From assembly GCF_918741295.1 (NCBI RefSeq), contig NZ_CAKKNB010000002.1, forward strand, positions 310,001-374,000: a stretch of 64,000 nucleotides of DNA. The letters run 5' to 3'. Below are positions 16,176 to 24,032 of the stretch, one piece after another. The notes beneath the pieces are model-generated. The model searched no databases and was not told where the DNA came from. It worked only from the letters and a program-made list of their open reading frames with translations. How positions within the stretch are numbered: the stretch's first letter is position 1; each line of letters opens with the position of its first letter. The position numbers and the translations under genes were made by a program. This DNA comes from Aquabacterium sp. CECT 9606. GTDB taxonomy: Bacteria > Pseudomonadota > Gammaproteobacteria > Burkholderiales > Burkholderiaceae_C.

Positions 16176-18989
16176 TCAGGCCTCCTGCTTGCGCACCAGT
16201 GCGCGCGCGACCAACAGGTAGAGCATGCCAAAGCCCAGTAGCGCCGCGTACTTCGGGCCGAAGAAGTTCCATTGCAGTGCCAGGCCCTTGGTGATGGCGC
16301 CCAGGCTGATCAGCTGGAACCACGAGGCCGGGAAGCCCATGCCGATCCAATAGGCTTCGTCGGGCAGGGTCGACACCGGGCACAGCAGGCCGGCAAAGTT
16401 CGAGGCCACGATCACGCAGACGATCGATGCCAGGAACAGCGCCGCCACCTGCGTGTTGACCAGCGCCGAGACCATCAACCCCAGCGCCGTGACCGCGAAC
16501 ACATAGGCCAGCGCGCCGAGCGTCAGCGCCAGGAAGCTGCCCTTCACGGCCACGCCAAACACCGTGATCATCACGAACACCAGGCTCAGGTAGCTGGCCA
16601 TCGTGAGCAGCAGATACGGCATCTGCTTGCCCAGCAGGAAGGTGCCGACCGAGGCTGGCGAGGCGTACAGGTTGGTGATCGACCCCATCTCTTTCTCGCG
16701 CACCACGCCCAGCGCGGTCAGCATGGCCGGAATCAGGATCAGCGCCACCATCAGCACGCTGGGGGCCGAGGCGAAGACGCTGCGGAATTCCTGGTTGTAG
16801 GTGAAGCGAGGCTCGACGCGTACCGGCAAGGCGGTGTCGGGGGCGCCCGGGATGCTGCGCGCGAACTGCACGGCGTGCTCCAGCGCGATGCCCTGCGCAT
16901 AGTTGCGGATGTAGGCGGCGCGCGCCAGGTGGCCGCCGTCGATGTAGTAGGCGACTTCTGGCTGGCGTCCGCCGACGAGGTCGCTGCCGAAATGCGGCGG
17001 AATGTCGATCACCAGCCACGAGCGTGCCGACAGCAACTGCTCGTCGATCTGTGCCGCATCGCTCAGCGGCGGCTGCTGGCTGAAGTAAGCCGAACCGGCG
17101 AAGTGCTCGACCAGGCGCCGGCTGTCGACCGTGCGGTCATGATCGAGCACGGTGAACGGGATGCGCTCGACGTCGAAGGTCACGCCCCAGGTGGCCGCGC
17201 ACAGCAGCACGATTGGGCCGATCAGCGCGAAGCTCAGCCGGATGCGGTCGTGCAGCAACTCGATGGACTCGCGCACGGCAAAAGCCCAGACGCAGCTGAA
17301 CCAGGCTCTCAGGCCCCCCGTCACCGGCGGTGCGACGGACCGTGGCTGCGGCGCAGCGGCCAGCTCCGCCCCCGTGCTTGGCGGCGACCACTCGCCATCG
17401 TCGGCCAGCAGGTGGTCGATGAAGGCCTGCTCCAGCGTTTCGGTCTGCTTGTTCTCGCACAGCTTGGCCGGCGTGCCCACGGCGAGCACGCGACCTCGGT
17501 GCATCAGTGAGATGCGGTCGCAACGCTGGGCCTCGTTCATGAAGTGGGTCGACACGAAGATCGTCACCCTCTCTTGGCGCGACAGCTTGACCAGGTGGCG
17601 CCAGAACATGTCGCGCGCCGCTGGGTCCACGCCCGATGTGGGCTCGTCCAGGATCAGCACCTCGGGCCGGTGTAGACAGGCCGCCGCCAGTTGCAGGCGC
17701 TGGCGTATGCCCAGCGACAGGGCGCCGGGAAACGCATCCACGACGGCTCGCAACTGGAAGGTGTCGAGTGCTGTGTCGATGGCGTTGCGCGCGGCTTCGT
17801 TGGCCAGCCGGTAGAGCTTGGCGTGCAACTCAAGGTTCTGGCGCACCGTCAATTCTTCGTAAAGCGAGAAGCCCTGTGACATGTAGCCCACGCGCAAGCG
17901 CGCTGCCATGTCACCTGCGCCCTTGCCTCGGCCGCGCCCAATTGGCTGGCCCAGCAGTGTCGCTTCGCCCTCCGTGATGTCGAGCAGGCCCGCGAGCATC
18001 TTCATCGTCGTCGTTTTGCCGCAGCCGTTCGAGCCGAGGAAGCCGAAGATCTCGCCGCGCTCGATGCGAAAGCTCACGTCCTTCACCGCGGTGAAGGCGC
18101 CGAACGTGCGCGTCAACCCCTTGGCCTCTATCGCAGGCGGGCCGCTTGGCGTCGGCAGTGGCGGGATGAGCAGCGCCCCGCTGCTGCCCCGTCGCTCCGG
18201 CGGTAGCAGCGCCACATAGGCGTCTTCCAAGGTGGGCGCTGCGGTGCGCGCCAGCACCTCGGCCGTGGGCGCCGACACCAGCACGCGGCCCGCGTCCATG
18301 GCCACCAGGTGATCGAAGCGCTCGGCCTCTTCCATGTAGGCCGTGGCCACCAGCACGGTCATCTGCGGCCGCTCGTTGCACAGCTCGGTGACCAGCGCCC
18401 AGAACTGGCGGCGCGACAGCGGATCGACGCCGGTGGTCGGCTCGTCGAGCACCAGCAGATCGGGATCGTGCACGAGCGCGCAGCACAACCCCAGCTTTTG
18501 CTTCATGCCGCCCGAGAGCTTGCCGGCCGGGCGATCCGGAAACGGCGCCAGTCCGGTGGCTTTCAGCAGGCGCTCGATGCGCGCCCGGCGCTCCGGCGCT
18601 TTCTGGCCGAAAAGGCGCGCGAAGAAGTCGATGTTGTCGTAGACCGTCAGCGTCGGGTACAGGTTGCGGCCCAGGCCCTGCGGCATGTAGGCCACGCGGG
18701 GCGACAGCGCTCGGCGAAAACGCGCGTCACGCATGTCGCCGCCCAGCACGTGCACGCGGCCTTGCTGCAGCTTCTTCACGCCAGCGATCAGTCCCAACAG
18801 CGTGGACTTGCCGATGCCGTCAGGCCCCACCAGGCCGATGGTGCCGCCCACCGGCAACTCCAGTGTGAGATGGTCAAGGGCCAGCTGCTGGCCATACCGG
18901 TGCGACACGCCCTCCAGCCGGATGGCGCAACGCTCCGTCACGGCCAGCGAAGCCGGGACGGTTGCAGCGGCGAATGGGTGACGGCTCAT
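16176..18989 (-). CDS. rbbA: RbbA-type fusion: two ABC ATPases plus ABC-2 permease
   Basis: 937 residues from the ATG at 18989, 13 bp after the HlyD stop. Two nucleotide-binding domains lie in tandem. The first has the P-loop GPDGIGKST, signature LSGGMKQKL and Walker B LLVLDEPTTGVD; the second has GSNGCGKTT, a modified signature LSLGIRQRL and VLILDEPTSGVD. The last 370 residues form an ABC-2 permease with a periplasmic domain (FTVLDHDRTVDSRRLVEHF) and the motif VVREKEMGSITNLYASP. Length and order match E. coli RbbA/YhiH (about 911 residues), first described as ribosome-associated. In this operon an export function with HlyD and TolC partners is the simpler reading. Confidence 0.9.
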   Translation of the reverse strand: MSRHPFAAATVPASLAVTERCAIRLEGVSHRYGQQLALDHLTLELPVGGTIGLVGPDGIGKSTLLGLIAGVKKLQQGRVHVLGGDMRDARFRRALSPRVAYMPQGLGRNLYPTLTVYDNIDFFARLFGQKAPERRARIERLLKATGLAPFPDRPAGKLSGGMKQKLGLCCALVHDPDLLVLDEPTTGVDPLSRRQFWALVTELCNERPQMTVLVATAYMEEAERFDHLVAMDAGRVLVSAPTAEVLARTAAPTLEDAYVALLPPERRGSSGALLIPPLPTPSGPPAIEAKGLTRTFGAFTAVKDVSFRIERGEIFGFLGSNGCGKTTTMKMLAGLLDITEGEATLLGQPIGRGRGKGAGDMAARLRVGYMSQGFSLYEELTVRQNLELHAKLYRLANEAARNAIDTALDTFQLRAVVDAFPGALSLGIRQRLQLAAACLHRPEVLILDEPTSGVDPAARDMFWRHLVKLSRQERVTIFVSTHFMNEAQRCDRISLMHRGRVLAVGTPAKLCENKQTETLEQAFIDHLLADDGEWSPPSTGAELAAAPQPRSVAPPVTGGLRAWFSCVWAFAVRESIELLHDRIRLSFALIGPIVLLCAATWGVTFDVERIPFTVLDHDRTVDSRRLVEHFAGSAYFSQQPPLSDAAQIDEQLLSARSWLVIDIPPHFGSDLVGGRQPEVAYYIDGGHLARAAYIRNYAQGIALEHAVQFARSIPGAPDTALPVRVEPRFTYNQEFRSVFASAPSVLMVALILIPAMLTALGVVREKEMGSITNLYASPASVGTFLLGKQMPYLLLTMASYLSLVFVMITVFGVAVKGSFLALTLGALAYVFAVTALGLMVSALVNTQVAALFLASIVCVIVASNFAGLLCPVSTLPDEAYWIGMGFPASWFQLISLGAITKGLALQWNFFGPKYAALLGFGMLYLLVARALVRKQEA

Positions 18990-19002
18990 GCTCACCCGGG
19001 CC

Positions 19003-19995
19003 CTAGTTCTTGGGCAGATTGACGGCCAGCTTGTCCGGCCAGGCCGTGTCGCGCTTGATCCGCACGTAGCCATTGCCGGTCATGCCCGCCTTGACGTAGG
19101 CGGCGTATTGATGTGTCAGCTGCGGCTCCACTTTGAGCTTGACGCGGTACATCAGCTTCTCGCGCTCGGTGGCGGTTTCGACGTACTTGGGCGTGAACTG
19201 CGCCTCTTCCGCGACAAACGACACCCGTGCCGGGATCACGATGCCGGGCGCGGCGTCCAGCACCAGCCTGGCCTCGTCGCCGATCTGCAGGCGGCCGGCC
19301 TGGGCCGTCGGCAGGAAGACTGTCATGTAGACCTGAGAGGTGTTCAGCAGCGTGGCCACGCGGCCGCCAGCGGGGATCACAGCGCCCGGCTCGACCACGC
19401 GGTACTCGATGCGGCCATCCATCGGCGCGCGCAAGGTGTGGTCGCCAATCGCCTGGCGCAGGCGCTTCATGCCGGCCTGTGCCTCGGCCTTCGCCGCCGA
19501 AGCCTCGCCCATGGCGGCACGCGCGACCGACACCCCCGCTGCTTCGCCGTCGCGCTGGGCCTGGCGCCGCTCAAGCTCGGCGTTGGACACCAGATCCTCG
19601 TCGTGCATCTTGACGGTGTTCTTCAACTCAAGCTGCGCCACGCGCAGGTATTGGTTGCGCACTTGGCTTTCGCCCTGGGCCCGTTTGTAGGCTTGGCTGG
19701 CACGCTGGTCCATCGCTTGCACGCCCTGCAACTGCGCCTCCAGGTCGGCCGCGTCCATGCGCGCGATCACGTCGCCCGCCTTGACCCGCTGGCCTTCCTG
19801 CACGGCCACCTCCACGACCTGCCCGGCAAACTTGCTGGCGATCTCCAGGCGCTCGACTTCAAGTCGGCCGTTGACCTGCACCACGCCCTGTGGCTGGCGG
19901 GTCATCTTGACGTTGGTGCTGACGGCCAGATAGGTTCCCGCAGTTAGCGTGGCCAGTACTGCTGCAATGGTCACTGTCGCTTTCTTCATCACCAT
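19003..19995 (-). CDS. yhiI: HlyD/membrane-fusion protein (YhiI-like)
   Basis: 330 residues from the ATG at 19995; an ATG two codons later (19989) has better spacing to the AAGG upstream and may be the real start. There is one N-terminal anchor (VTIAAVLATLTAGTYLAV). Next come the lipoyl/barrel half motif GQVVEVAVQEGQRVKAGDVIARMD, a coiled-coil region of about 90 residues and the second half motif LRAPMDGRIEYRVVEPGAVIPAGG. These are the features of periplasmic adaptors that link an inner-membrane transporter to a TolC-type duct. It is the first gene of the efflux unit, behind the predicted FNR-type promoter. Confidence 0.9.
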   Translation of the reverse strand: MVMKKATVTIAAVLATLTAGTYLAVSTNVKMTRQPQGVVQVNGRLEVERLEIASKFAGQVVEVAVQEGQRVKAGDVIARMDAADLEAQLQGVQAMDQRASQAYKRAQGESQVRNQYLRVAQLELKNTVKMHDEDLVSNAELERRQAQRDGEAAGVSVARAAMGEASAAKAEAQAGMKRLRQAIGDHTLRAPMDGRIEYRVVEPGAVIPAGGRVATLLNTSQVYMTVFLPTAQAGRLQIGDEARLVLDAAPGIVIPARVSFVAEEAQFTPKYVETATEREKLMYRVKLKVEPQLTHQYAAYVKAGMTGNGYVRIKRDTAWPDKLAVNLPKN

Positions 19996-20019
19996 GCCTT
20001 GACTGCATATTCCGGAGTC

Positions 20020-20068
20020 CGCAGGTATCAGACCTGTTCCACACCGGACCGGGGTTGATGTGTGTCAA
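20020..20068 (-). promoter_or_regulatory. Predicted class II FNR/CRP-family promoter of the efflux operon
   Basis: On the minus strand TTGAC-ACAC-ATCAA (20068-20055) matches the FNR box TTGAT-N4-ATCAA at 9 of 10 positions. A -10-like hexamer TCTGAT (4/6) occupies 20032-20027. Placing the transcription start at 20020 puts the box centre exactly at -41.5, the position used by class II FNR activation, and leaves a 24-nt leader before the HlyD ATG. A second, poorer half-site, TTGAT, lies just upstream (20085-20081). The geometry is read directly; activation by an FNR, Anr or Dnr protein is inference. Confidence 0.6.
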
Positions 20069-20137
20069 GGAGTAACGCAGATCAAGACGCGACGGGGTTC
20101 CTGAGGGGGCTGGTGATCGCTTGAGTGCAGCCCGCGG

Positions 20138-20926
20138 CTAGCTGATCGTGGTTCTGCGCCGGGCGAGCCAGGCCACCAGTCCGCCCGCGGCCAGCAACAG
20201 CATGGCCTGCGGCTCGGGCACCGCGTGAACCGCGTGCAAACGCACGTTCACGTAATCGAACTCGTCCGAGGTCACCCACCGGGTCTCCAGCGTGGCCGGC
20301 TTCAAAACATCTTGGTGCGGCCCGTTGGCATGGGTTTGCGTGTCCGTGTCACTGTCTGACAGGTTGTGGGCAGACAGCACGGAGTTCTGCTTGGCCAGCA
20401 GGTCGTAGTTGAGCGCCGGGGCTTGTGAAGATTCATCCAGGTCCGGGTGCACCACGAACAGGTGCTGCACAAACCCCTGGGCCGAGACCTCGCTGAACGA
20501 GAAGGTGTTGATGTTGGCTTCCAGTGTGACCTTCCAGCTCCATGCGTCGGTCTGACCGTTCTTGCTGCTGACCTTGGTGATGCCGGAAAGCACCGCCGGC
20601 AGATCGTCCTCGAACTCGCTGATGTTGTTCGTCTGCTTGAGCAGCAGATCAAACGTGGTGTCGGTGGCCGAGATGGTGAGCGAGGGCGAACTGCTGCCCG
20701 AGGTGTACAACGGGCTGTCGTCCGACTGGGTGCCCAGGTTGGGGGCGCCAAAGATGTCGACGAAGGTGCCGCCGATGCCCAACAGGTCCGCCGTCAGCGA
20801 AATACCGCCGATGACCAGTTGCAGGGTGGTGACAGGATTGGCTTGTGCGGGCGCGTTGGCCGCCGCCAGGAGCGATGCGAGCAAGAAGCTGCGCGCCAGA
20901 TTCGAGCGCCGTGTCAGTGTGTTCAT
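20138..20926 (-). CDS. PEP-CTERM sorted exoprotein
   Basis: 262 residues. A signal peptide (residues 1-29, SFLLASLLAAANAPAQA) precedes a Ser/Thr/Asp-rich, cysteine-free mature region. The C-terminus has the PEP-CTERM sorting signal: VPEPQAM, a hydrophobic helix LLLAAGGLVAWLA and the basic tail RRRTTIS. Such proteins are cut and released or anchored by exosortase, usually in exopolysaccharide-producing bacteria. No exosortase gene is in the window, so the processing enzyme must be elsewhere. The middle region matches no family I know. It stands alone with its own predicted promoter, between the efflux operon and the double-glycine peptide gene. Confidence 0.88.
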   Translation of the reverse strand: MNTLTRRSNLARSFLLASLLAAANAPAQANPVTTLQLVIGGISLTADLLGIGGTFVDIFGAPNLGTQSDDSPLYTSGSSSPSLTISATDTTFDLLLKQTNNISEFEDDLPAVLSGITKVSSKNGQTDAWSWKVTLEANINTFSFSEVSAQGFVQHLFVVHPDLDESSQAPALNYDLLAKQNSVLSAHNLSDSDTDTQTHANGPHQDVLKPATLETRWVTSDEFDYVNVRLHAVHAVPEPQAMLLLAAGGLVAWLARRRTTIS

Positions 20927-20976
20927 CCTGGCTCCTTGAGTGGAGGTCGAGGGGAAACTGCTGCTTGGAGGCTCGT

Positions 20977-21005
20977 ACTGTAGGACAGTTGTCCGATTTT
21001 GTGAA
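20977..21005 (-). promoter_or_regulatory. Sigma-70-type promoter with internal palindrome for the PEP-CTERM gene
   Basis: Reading the minus strand, TTCACA (21005-21000; 5/6 to TTGACA), exactly 17 nt, then TACAGT (20982-20977; 4/6 to TATAAT). The spacer carries GGACA-2 nt-TGTCC, a perfect 5-bp inverted repeat placed where a repressor would block RNA polymerase. The start codon is about 50 nt downstream. Confidence 0.5.
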
Positions 21006-21015
21006 TACTTGAGAG

Positions 21016-21067
21016 GCCCTGGCCGGGTTTTTTGTCCCGCCAGGGCATTGCCTGCAGGGCAGGCAAT
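21016..21067. terminator. Two consecutive perfect hairpins after the peptide gene
   Basis: ATTGCCTGC (21047-21055) and GCAGGCAAT (21059-21067) form a 9-bp stem with a 3-nt loop. GCCCTGGC (21016-21023) and GCCAGGGC (21039-21046) form an 8-bp stem directly beside it. They begin 15 bp after the stop of the double-glycine peptide gene. Neither is followed by a U-run on the minus strand. They could stabilise the peptide mRNA 3' end or act as a Rho-dependent or weak terminator. Confidence 0.5.
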
Positions 21068-21081
21068 CCGATGTCAGAACA

Positions 21082-21261
21082 TCAGGGAGCGGGCTTGGTG
21101 GTCACGTAAGGGATCTTCGTGGTCGAGAACAAATTGATCGCGAAGATGCCGGCGTTGATCAGGGGGACGCCGTAAGAGTTGTACTCGGCGCGGTGGATCG
21201 CGTCGATGATGCTTTCGCCGCCGCTGACTTGGGACACTTCCTGGGTGTTCAGAACTTTCAT
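21082..21261 (-). CDS. 59-residue peptide with double-glycine leader (microcin/RiPP precursor-like)
   Basis: A short gene with a good ribosome binding site (AAGGA, 6 nt before the ATG at 21261). The first 15 residues are MKVLNTQEVSQVSGG. LNTQEVSQVSGG fits the classical secretion leader L-S-x-x-E-L-x-x-V-x-G-G, so cleavage after Gly15 by a C39-type peptidase transporter is expected. The 44-residue core begins ESIIDAIHRAEYNSYG, continues with a hydrophobic GVPLINAGIFAINLF and ends with TTKIPYVTTKPAP. It has no cysteine, so it is not a lanthipeptide or disulphide bacteriocin; it could be an unmodified or acylated peptide or a signalling peptide. It lies on the same strand as, and 164 bp downstream of, the GNAT-like gene. 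No C39 transporter is in the window. Confidence 0.75.
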   Translation of the reverse strand: MKVLNTQEVSQVSGGESIIDAIHRAEYNSYGVPLINAGIFAINLFSTTKIPYVTTKPAP

Positions 21262-21425
21262 GTTTTTCCTTGTTCAATGGTTGGTTGAAATGTGCACTCT
21301 TCGGTACACACAAGGAATCTAACCAGGCGCGTTACGGCGTCTTTTTCGGGGAATCCCTCGCGACCCTCCAGATCAGCGGGGGAGATACCCTCGAATTGGG
21401 AAGTTTTGAATGTCAGTTTGTCAGA

Positions 21426-22265
21426 TTAGCCCCACAAGGCGTCACGGTGGCGGGCCACGGCCTTGCCAAAACTCGAATCAGCCCACGCTGCACCTGCACG
21501 CTGGCGCACGGTTTCGGGCCGGGCGCGTGAGGGCTTGACCAGCACCTTCCACAGTTGCGGAATGATCACCTGGAAGAAAGCCTTCAGGTCGGCGCGGCCC
21601 ACGCAGGGCAGCTCGGTGCCGCGTTCCCACTGCGGGTTGCATTTCTCAAAGAAGGCGATGTCGGCCTGCTGGCGCAACTCGCGGGTGATGGGGGTCACGT
21701 CGCCCTTCAGGCAGTTGTAGCCGTCACCAAAGTCCAGCACCATGGACTGCTTGTCCAACTTGCCGGGGAACAGCGTTTCGCAGTAGGTCTCGGCGATGTG
21801 CTTGAGGTGATCGTTCTTTTGCGTGGGGTGCGGGTAGTACTCGGGGAAGTTGCGGCTCAAGAGCAAGAAGGTCTTGTAGCCCTTCGAGATCAAAAACCAG
21901 TACTGCGGCGTCAGCGGGTTCTTGATGGCTTCCCACAGCACGCGCTTGACGAACGCGGCGTTGATGGCGCGGTTGCCCCAATGTTCTTTTTCCAGCACGG
22001 TGTCGCCGCTGAAAACGCCTTTGATTTCGCGACCATCGACCTGCATGCGGTACACGCCGAAGGTCGAGAAACCCACGATGGCGTCGTCACGCTGGCGGCG
22101 CACGACGAAGGCGCCGGTCTTCTTGCCCAGGTCGGTCACGAACTGGTCGAGCGAGACGTTGTCGTAGTAGCGGCAAAACACCTTGAACATGTCCCGGATG
22201 TCCTGAACAGTGATGTTGTTCAGGGCTTGGTAGCGGGTGTAGATCTTGGCTTTGGGGTTGGACAT
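21426..22265 (-). CDS. GNAT-like protein of unknown function
   Basis: 279 residues from the ATG at 22265, preceded by GAGGT at good spacing; the longer upstream frame has no supporting signal. No signal peptide or membrane helix. The central part (residues about 50-110: GAFVVRRQRDDAIVGFSTFG, then IKGVFSGDTVLEKEHWGNRA) has the strand-turn-strand and acidic elements of acetyl/acyl-transferase folds, but a clear CoA-binding RxxGxG/A loop is not visible. The C-terminal third is rich in aromatic and charged residues and unfamiliar. I do not recognise the family. Because a double-glycine peptide gene follows in the same direction, peptide acylation is one possible job; it could equally be unrelated. 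Confidence 0.6.
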   Translation of the reverse strand: MSNPKAKIYTRYQALNNITVQDIRDMFKVFCRYYDNVSLDQFVTDLGKKTGAFVVRRQRDDAIVGFSTFGVYRMQVDGREIKGVFSGDTVLEKEHWGNRAINAAFVKRVLWEAIKNPLTPQYWFLISKGYKTFLLLSRNFPEYYPHPTQKNDHLKHIAETYCETLFPGKLDKQSMVLDFGDGYNCLKGDVTPITRELRQQADIAFFEKCNPQWERGTELPCVGRADLKAFFQVIIPQLWKVLVKPSRARPETVRQRAGAAWADSSFGKAVARHRDALWG

Positions 22266-22317
22266 CGGGGACCTCAAGGGGTTGGCTTGGTCGATGTATG
22301 GATTCTGAAGATCGACG

Positions 22318-22332
22318 CCTGACCCGGTCAGG
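22318..22332 (-). promoter_or_regulatory. 7-1-7 perfect palindrome upstream of the GNAT-like gene
   Basis: CCTGACC-C-GGTCAGG is a perfect 15-bp palindrome whose near edge is 52 bp before the ATG at 22265. Directly beside it GGGGGTG and CACCCCC form another 7-bp dyad with an 8-nt loop (22331-22352). The first looks like a dimeric repressor or activator site. The second may be an RNA hairpin separating this gene from the ybeY unit upstream. Confidence 0.4.
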
Positions 22333-22451
22333 GGGTGCCCCCCAACACCCCCCTGTTTGGGCGTGCCTGCGCCCGTGCGGTAATGCACGCATTGGCGATT
22401 AGATGCTTTTGGCCTGCCCTGATTGCAGGTATTCAAACGTTTGTTTGTTTG

Positions 22452-22904
22452 CTAATAGGGGTCGGCAAAACCCAGCTCGGCCAGGATGCGGCGTTCTTGC
22501 GCTTCCATGGCTTCGGCCTCGTCGTCGACCTCGTGGTCGAAGCCTTGCGCATGCAAGGTGCCGTGCACCAGCATGTGAGCGTAGTGCGCCTGCAGCGGCT
22601 TGTTCTGCTCTTGGGCTTCACGCTCGATCACGGGCGCGCAGATCACCAGGTCGGCGGTCACCACGGGCTCTTGCGTGTAGTCGAAGGTCAGCACATTGGT
22701 GGCGTAGTCCTTCTGGCGGAAGTCGCGGTTCAGCGATCGGCCTTCGTCTTCGCCCACGATGCGCACGGTGATCTCGCCATCCAGGCCATCCACGGCCAGC
22801 GCGGCTTTGATCCAGCGGGCCACCTTGTGGCGCGGCAGGTGCTCGCGGTGGGTCTTGTCGGCGAATTGAAGGCTCAGGCTCAGGGTTGGTTTGGCAGTGC
22901 TCAT
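22452..22904 (-). CDS. ybeY: Endoribonuclease YbeY (16S rRNA maturation)
   Basis: 150 residues. YbeY is a zinc-dependent RNase needed for 16S rRNA 3' end processing and ribosome quality control. The metal site [12 protein letters not shown] is near residue 115, and the preceding [11 protein letters not shown] block is also typical. It starts at the ATG overlapping the phoH stop by 4 bp, the usual phoH-ybeY arrangement. The magnesium/cobalt efflux gene that often follows is missing; the GNAT-like gene follows after 186 bp instead. Confidence 0.95.
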   Translation of the reverse strand: MSTAKPTLSLSLQFADKTHREHLPRHKVARWIKAALAVDGLDGEITVRIVGEDEGRSLNRDFRQKDYATNVLTFDYTQEPVVTADLVICAPVIEREAQEQNKPLQAHYAHMLVHGTLHAQGFDHEVDDEAEAMEAQERRILAELGFADPY

Positions 22905-23908
22905 GCGGCAGGAGGCGTGTTCAGGGCGTCGCGGTCGTAGGCTTGGACGATGCGGCCGACCAGCGGGTGGCGCACGATGTCGTGCGGGGTGAATCGGGTG
23001 AAGGCCACGCCGGTGACCTTGCGCAAGATGCGTTCGGCCTCGATCAGGCCACTGCGCGCGCCCTTGGGCAGGTCGATCTGGCTCACGTCGCCGGTGACCA
23101 CGGCCTTGGTGCCAAAGCCGATGCGCGTCAAAAACATCTTCATCTGCTCGGGCGTGGTGTTCTGGGCCTCGTCCAGGATGACGAAGGCGTGGCTGAGCGT
23201 GCGCCCGCGCATGAAGGCCAGGGGGGCCACTTCGATCTGGCCTTTTTCAAAGGCCTTGGTGACGCGGTCAAAGCCCATCAGGTCGTAGAGTGCGTCGTAC
23301 AAGGGGCGCAGGTAGGGGTCGACCTTTTGCGACAGGTCGCCGGGCAGGAAGCCCAGGCGCTCGCCGGCCTCCACCGCCGGACGGGTCAGCACGATGCGCT
23401 GGACCATGCTTCGTTCCAGCGCGTCGACGGCGCAGGCCACGGCCAGGAAAGTCTTGCCGGTGCCGGCCGGCCCGATGCCAAAGGTCAGGTCATGGGCCAT
23501 GATGTGGCGCAGGTAGTCGACCTGGTTGGTGGTGCGGCCCTGCAGGTCGCTGCGGCGAGTGCTCAGCACCGGGCCTTCGTCGGGCTCGTCGTCCGGGCCG
23601 GGCACGTCCGCGTCCTTGGCGCCGCGCTTGCCACGCCCGAGTTTCTGTCGCTTGGCCAAGACCGAGGCCAGCGCCAGTTGCACCTGCTCCGGGCTGAGCT
23701 GGCGGGCCGATTTGGCGTACAAGGTCTCCAGCAATTCCAAAGCATCTTCAGGGCGCCCCTTGGGGCCGTCGATGCGGAACTGGTCGCCGCGCCGGGCCAA
23801 GGTCACGCCCAGCGCGGCCTCGATGGTGCGCAGGTGTTCGTCCAGCGGTCCGCACAAATGGGCGAGTCGGGTGTTGTCGAGCGGGATGAATCGGTGACGC
23901 AAGGTCAT
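22901..23908 (-). CDS. phoH: PhoH family ATPase (YbeZ-like)
   Basis: 335 residues. An N-terminal domain of about 110 residues ([20 protein letters not shown]) precedes the P-loop ATPase with [19 protein letters not shown], a Walker B region [21 protein letters not shown] and the switch [12 protein letters not shown]. YbeZ-type PhoH proteins partner YbeY in RNA metabolism. The ATG is at 23908, head to head with the sensor kinase gene at 24033. Confidence 0.93.
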   Translation of the reverse strand: MTLRHRFIPLDNTRLAHLCGPLDEHLRTIEAALGVTLARRGDQFRIDGPKGRPEDALELLETLYAKSARQLSPEQVQLALASVLAKRQKLGRGKRGAKDADVPGPDDEPDEGPVLSTRRSDLQGRTTNQVDYLRHIMAHDLTFGIGPAGTGKTFLAVACAVDALERSMVQRIVLTRPAVEAGERLGFLPGDLSQKVDPYLRPLYDALYDLMGFDRVTKAFEKGQIEVAPLAFMRGRTLSHAFVILDEAQNTTPEQMKMFLTRIGFGTKAVVTGDVSQIDLPKGARSGLIEAERILRKVTGVAFTRFTPHDIVRHPLVGRIVQAYDRDALNTPPAA

Positions 23909-24032
23909 GAGAGGCCCAGGGTGAACTCGTTGGTGAACAAAAAGCCCGCAAATTGTCGCTTGACCGGGGCATCAAAGTGTGACGGATCTTGCAGAATGGG
24001 CCCGACATTGCGCATGGTGCGCAGTTTTGGCC

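Noticed and set aside
21074..21313. A 79-codon minus-strand frame covering the peptide gene in another frame
   Set aside because: It is His/Arg/Pro-rich with no motif, whereas the overlapping 59-codon frame has a ribosome binding site and a double-glycine leader.
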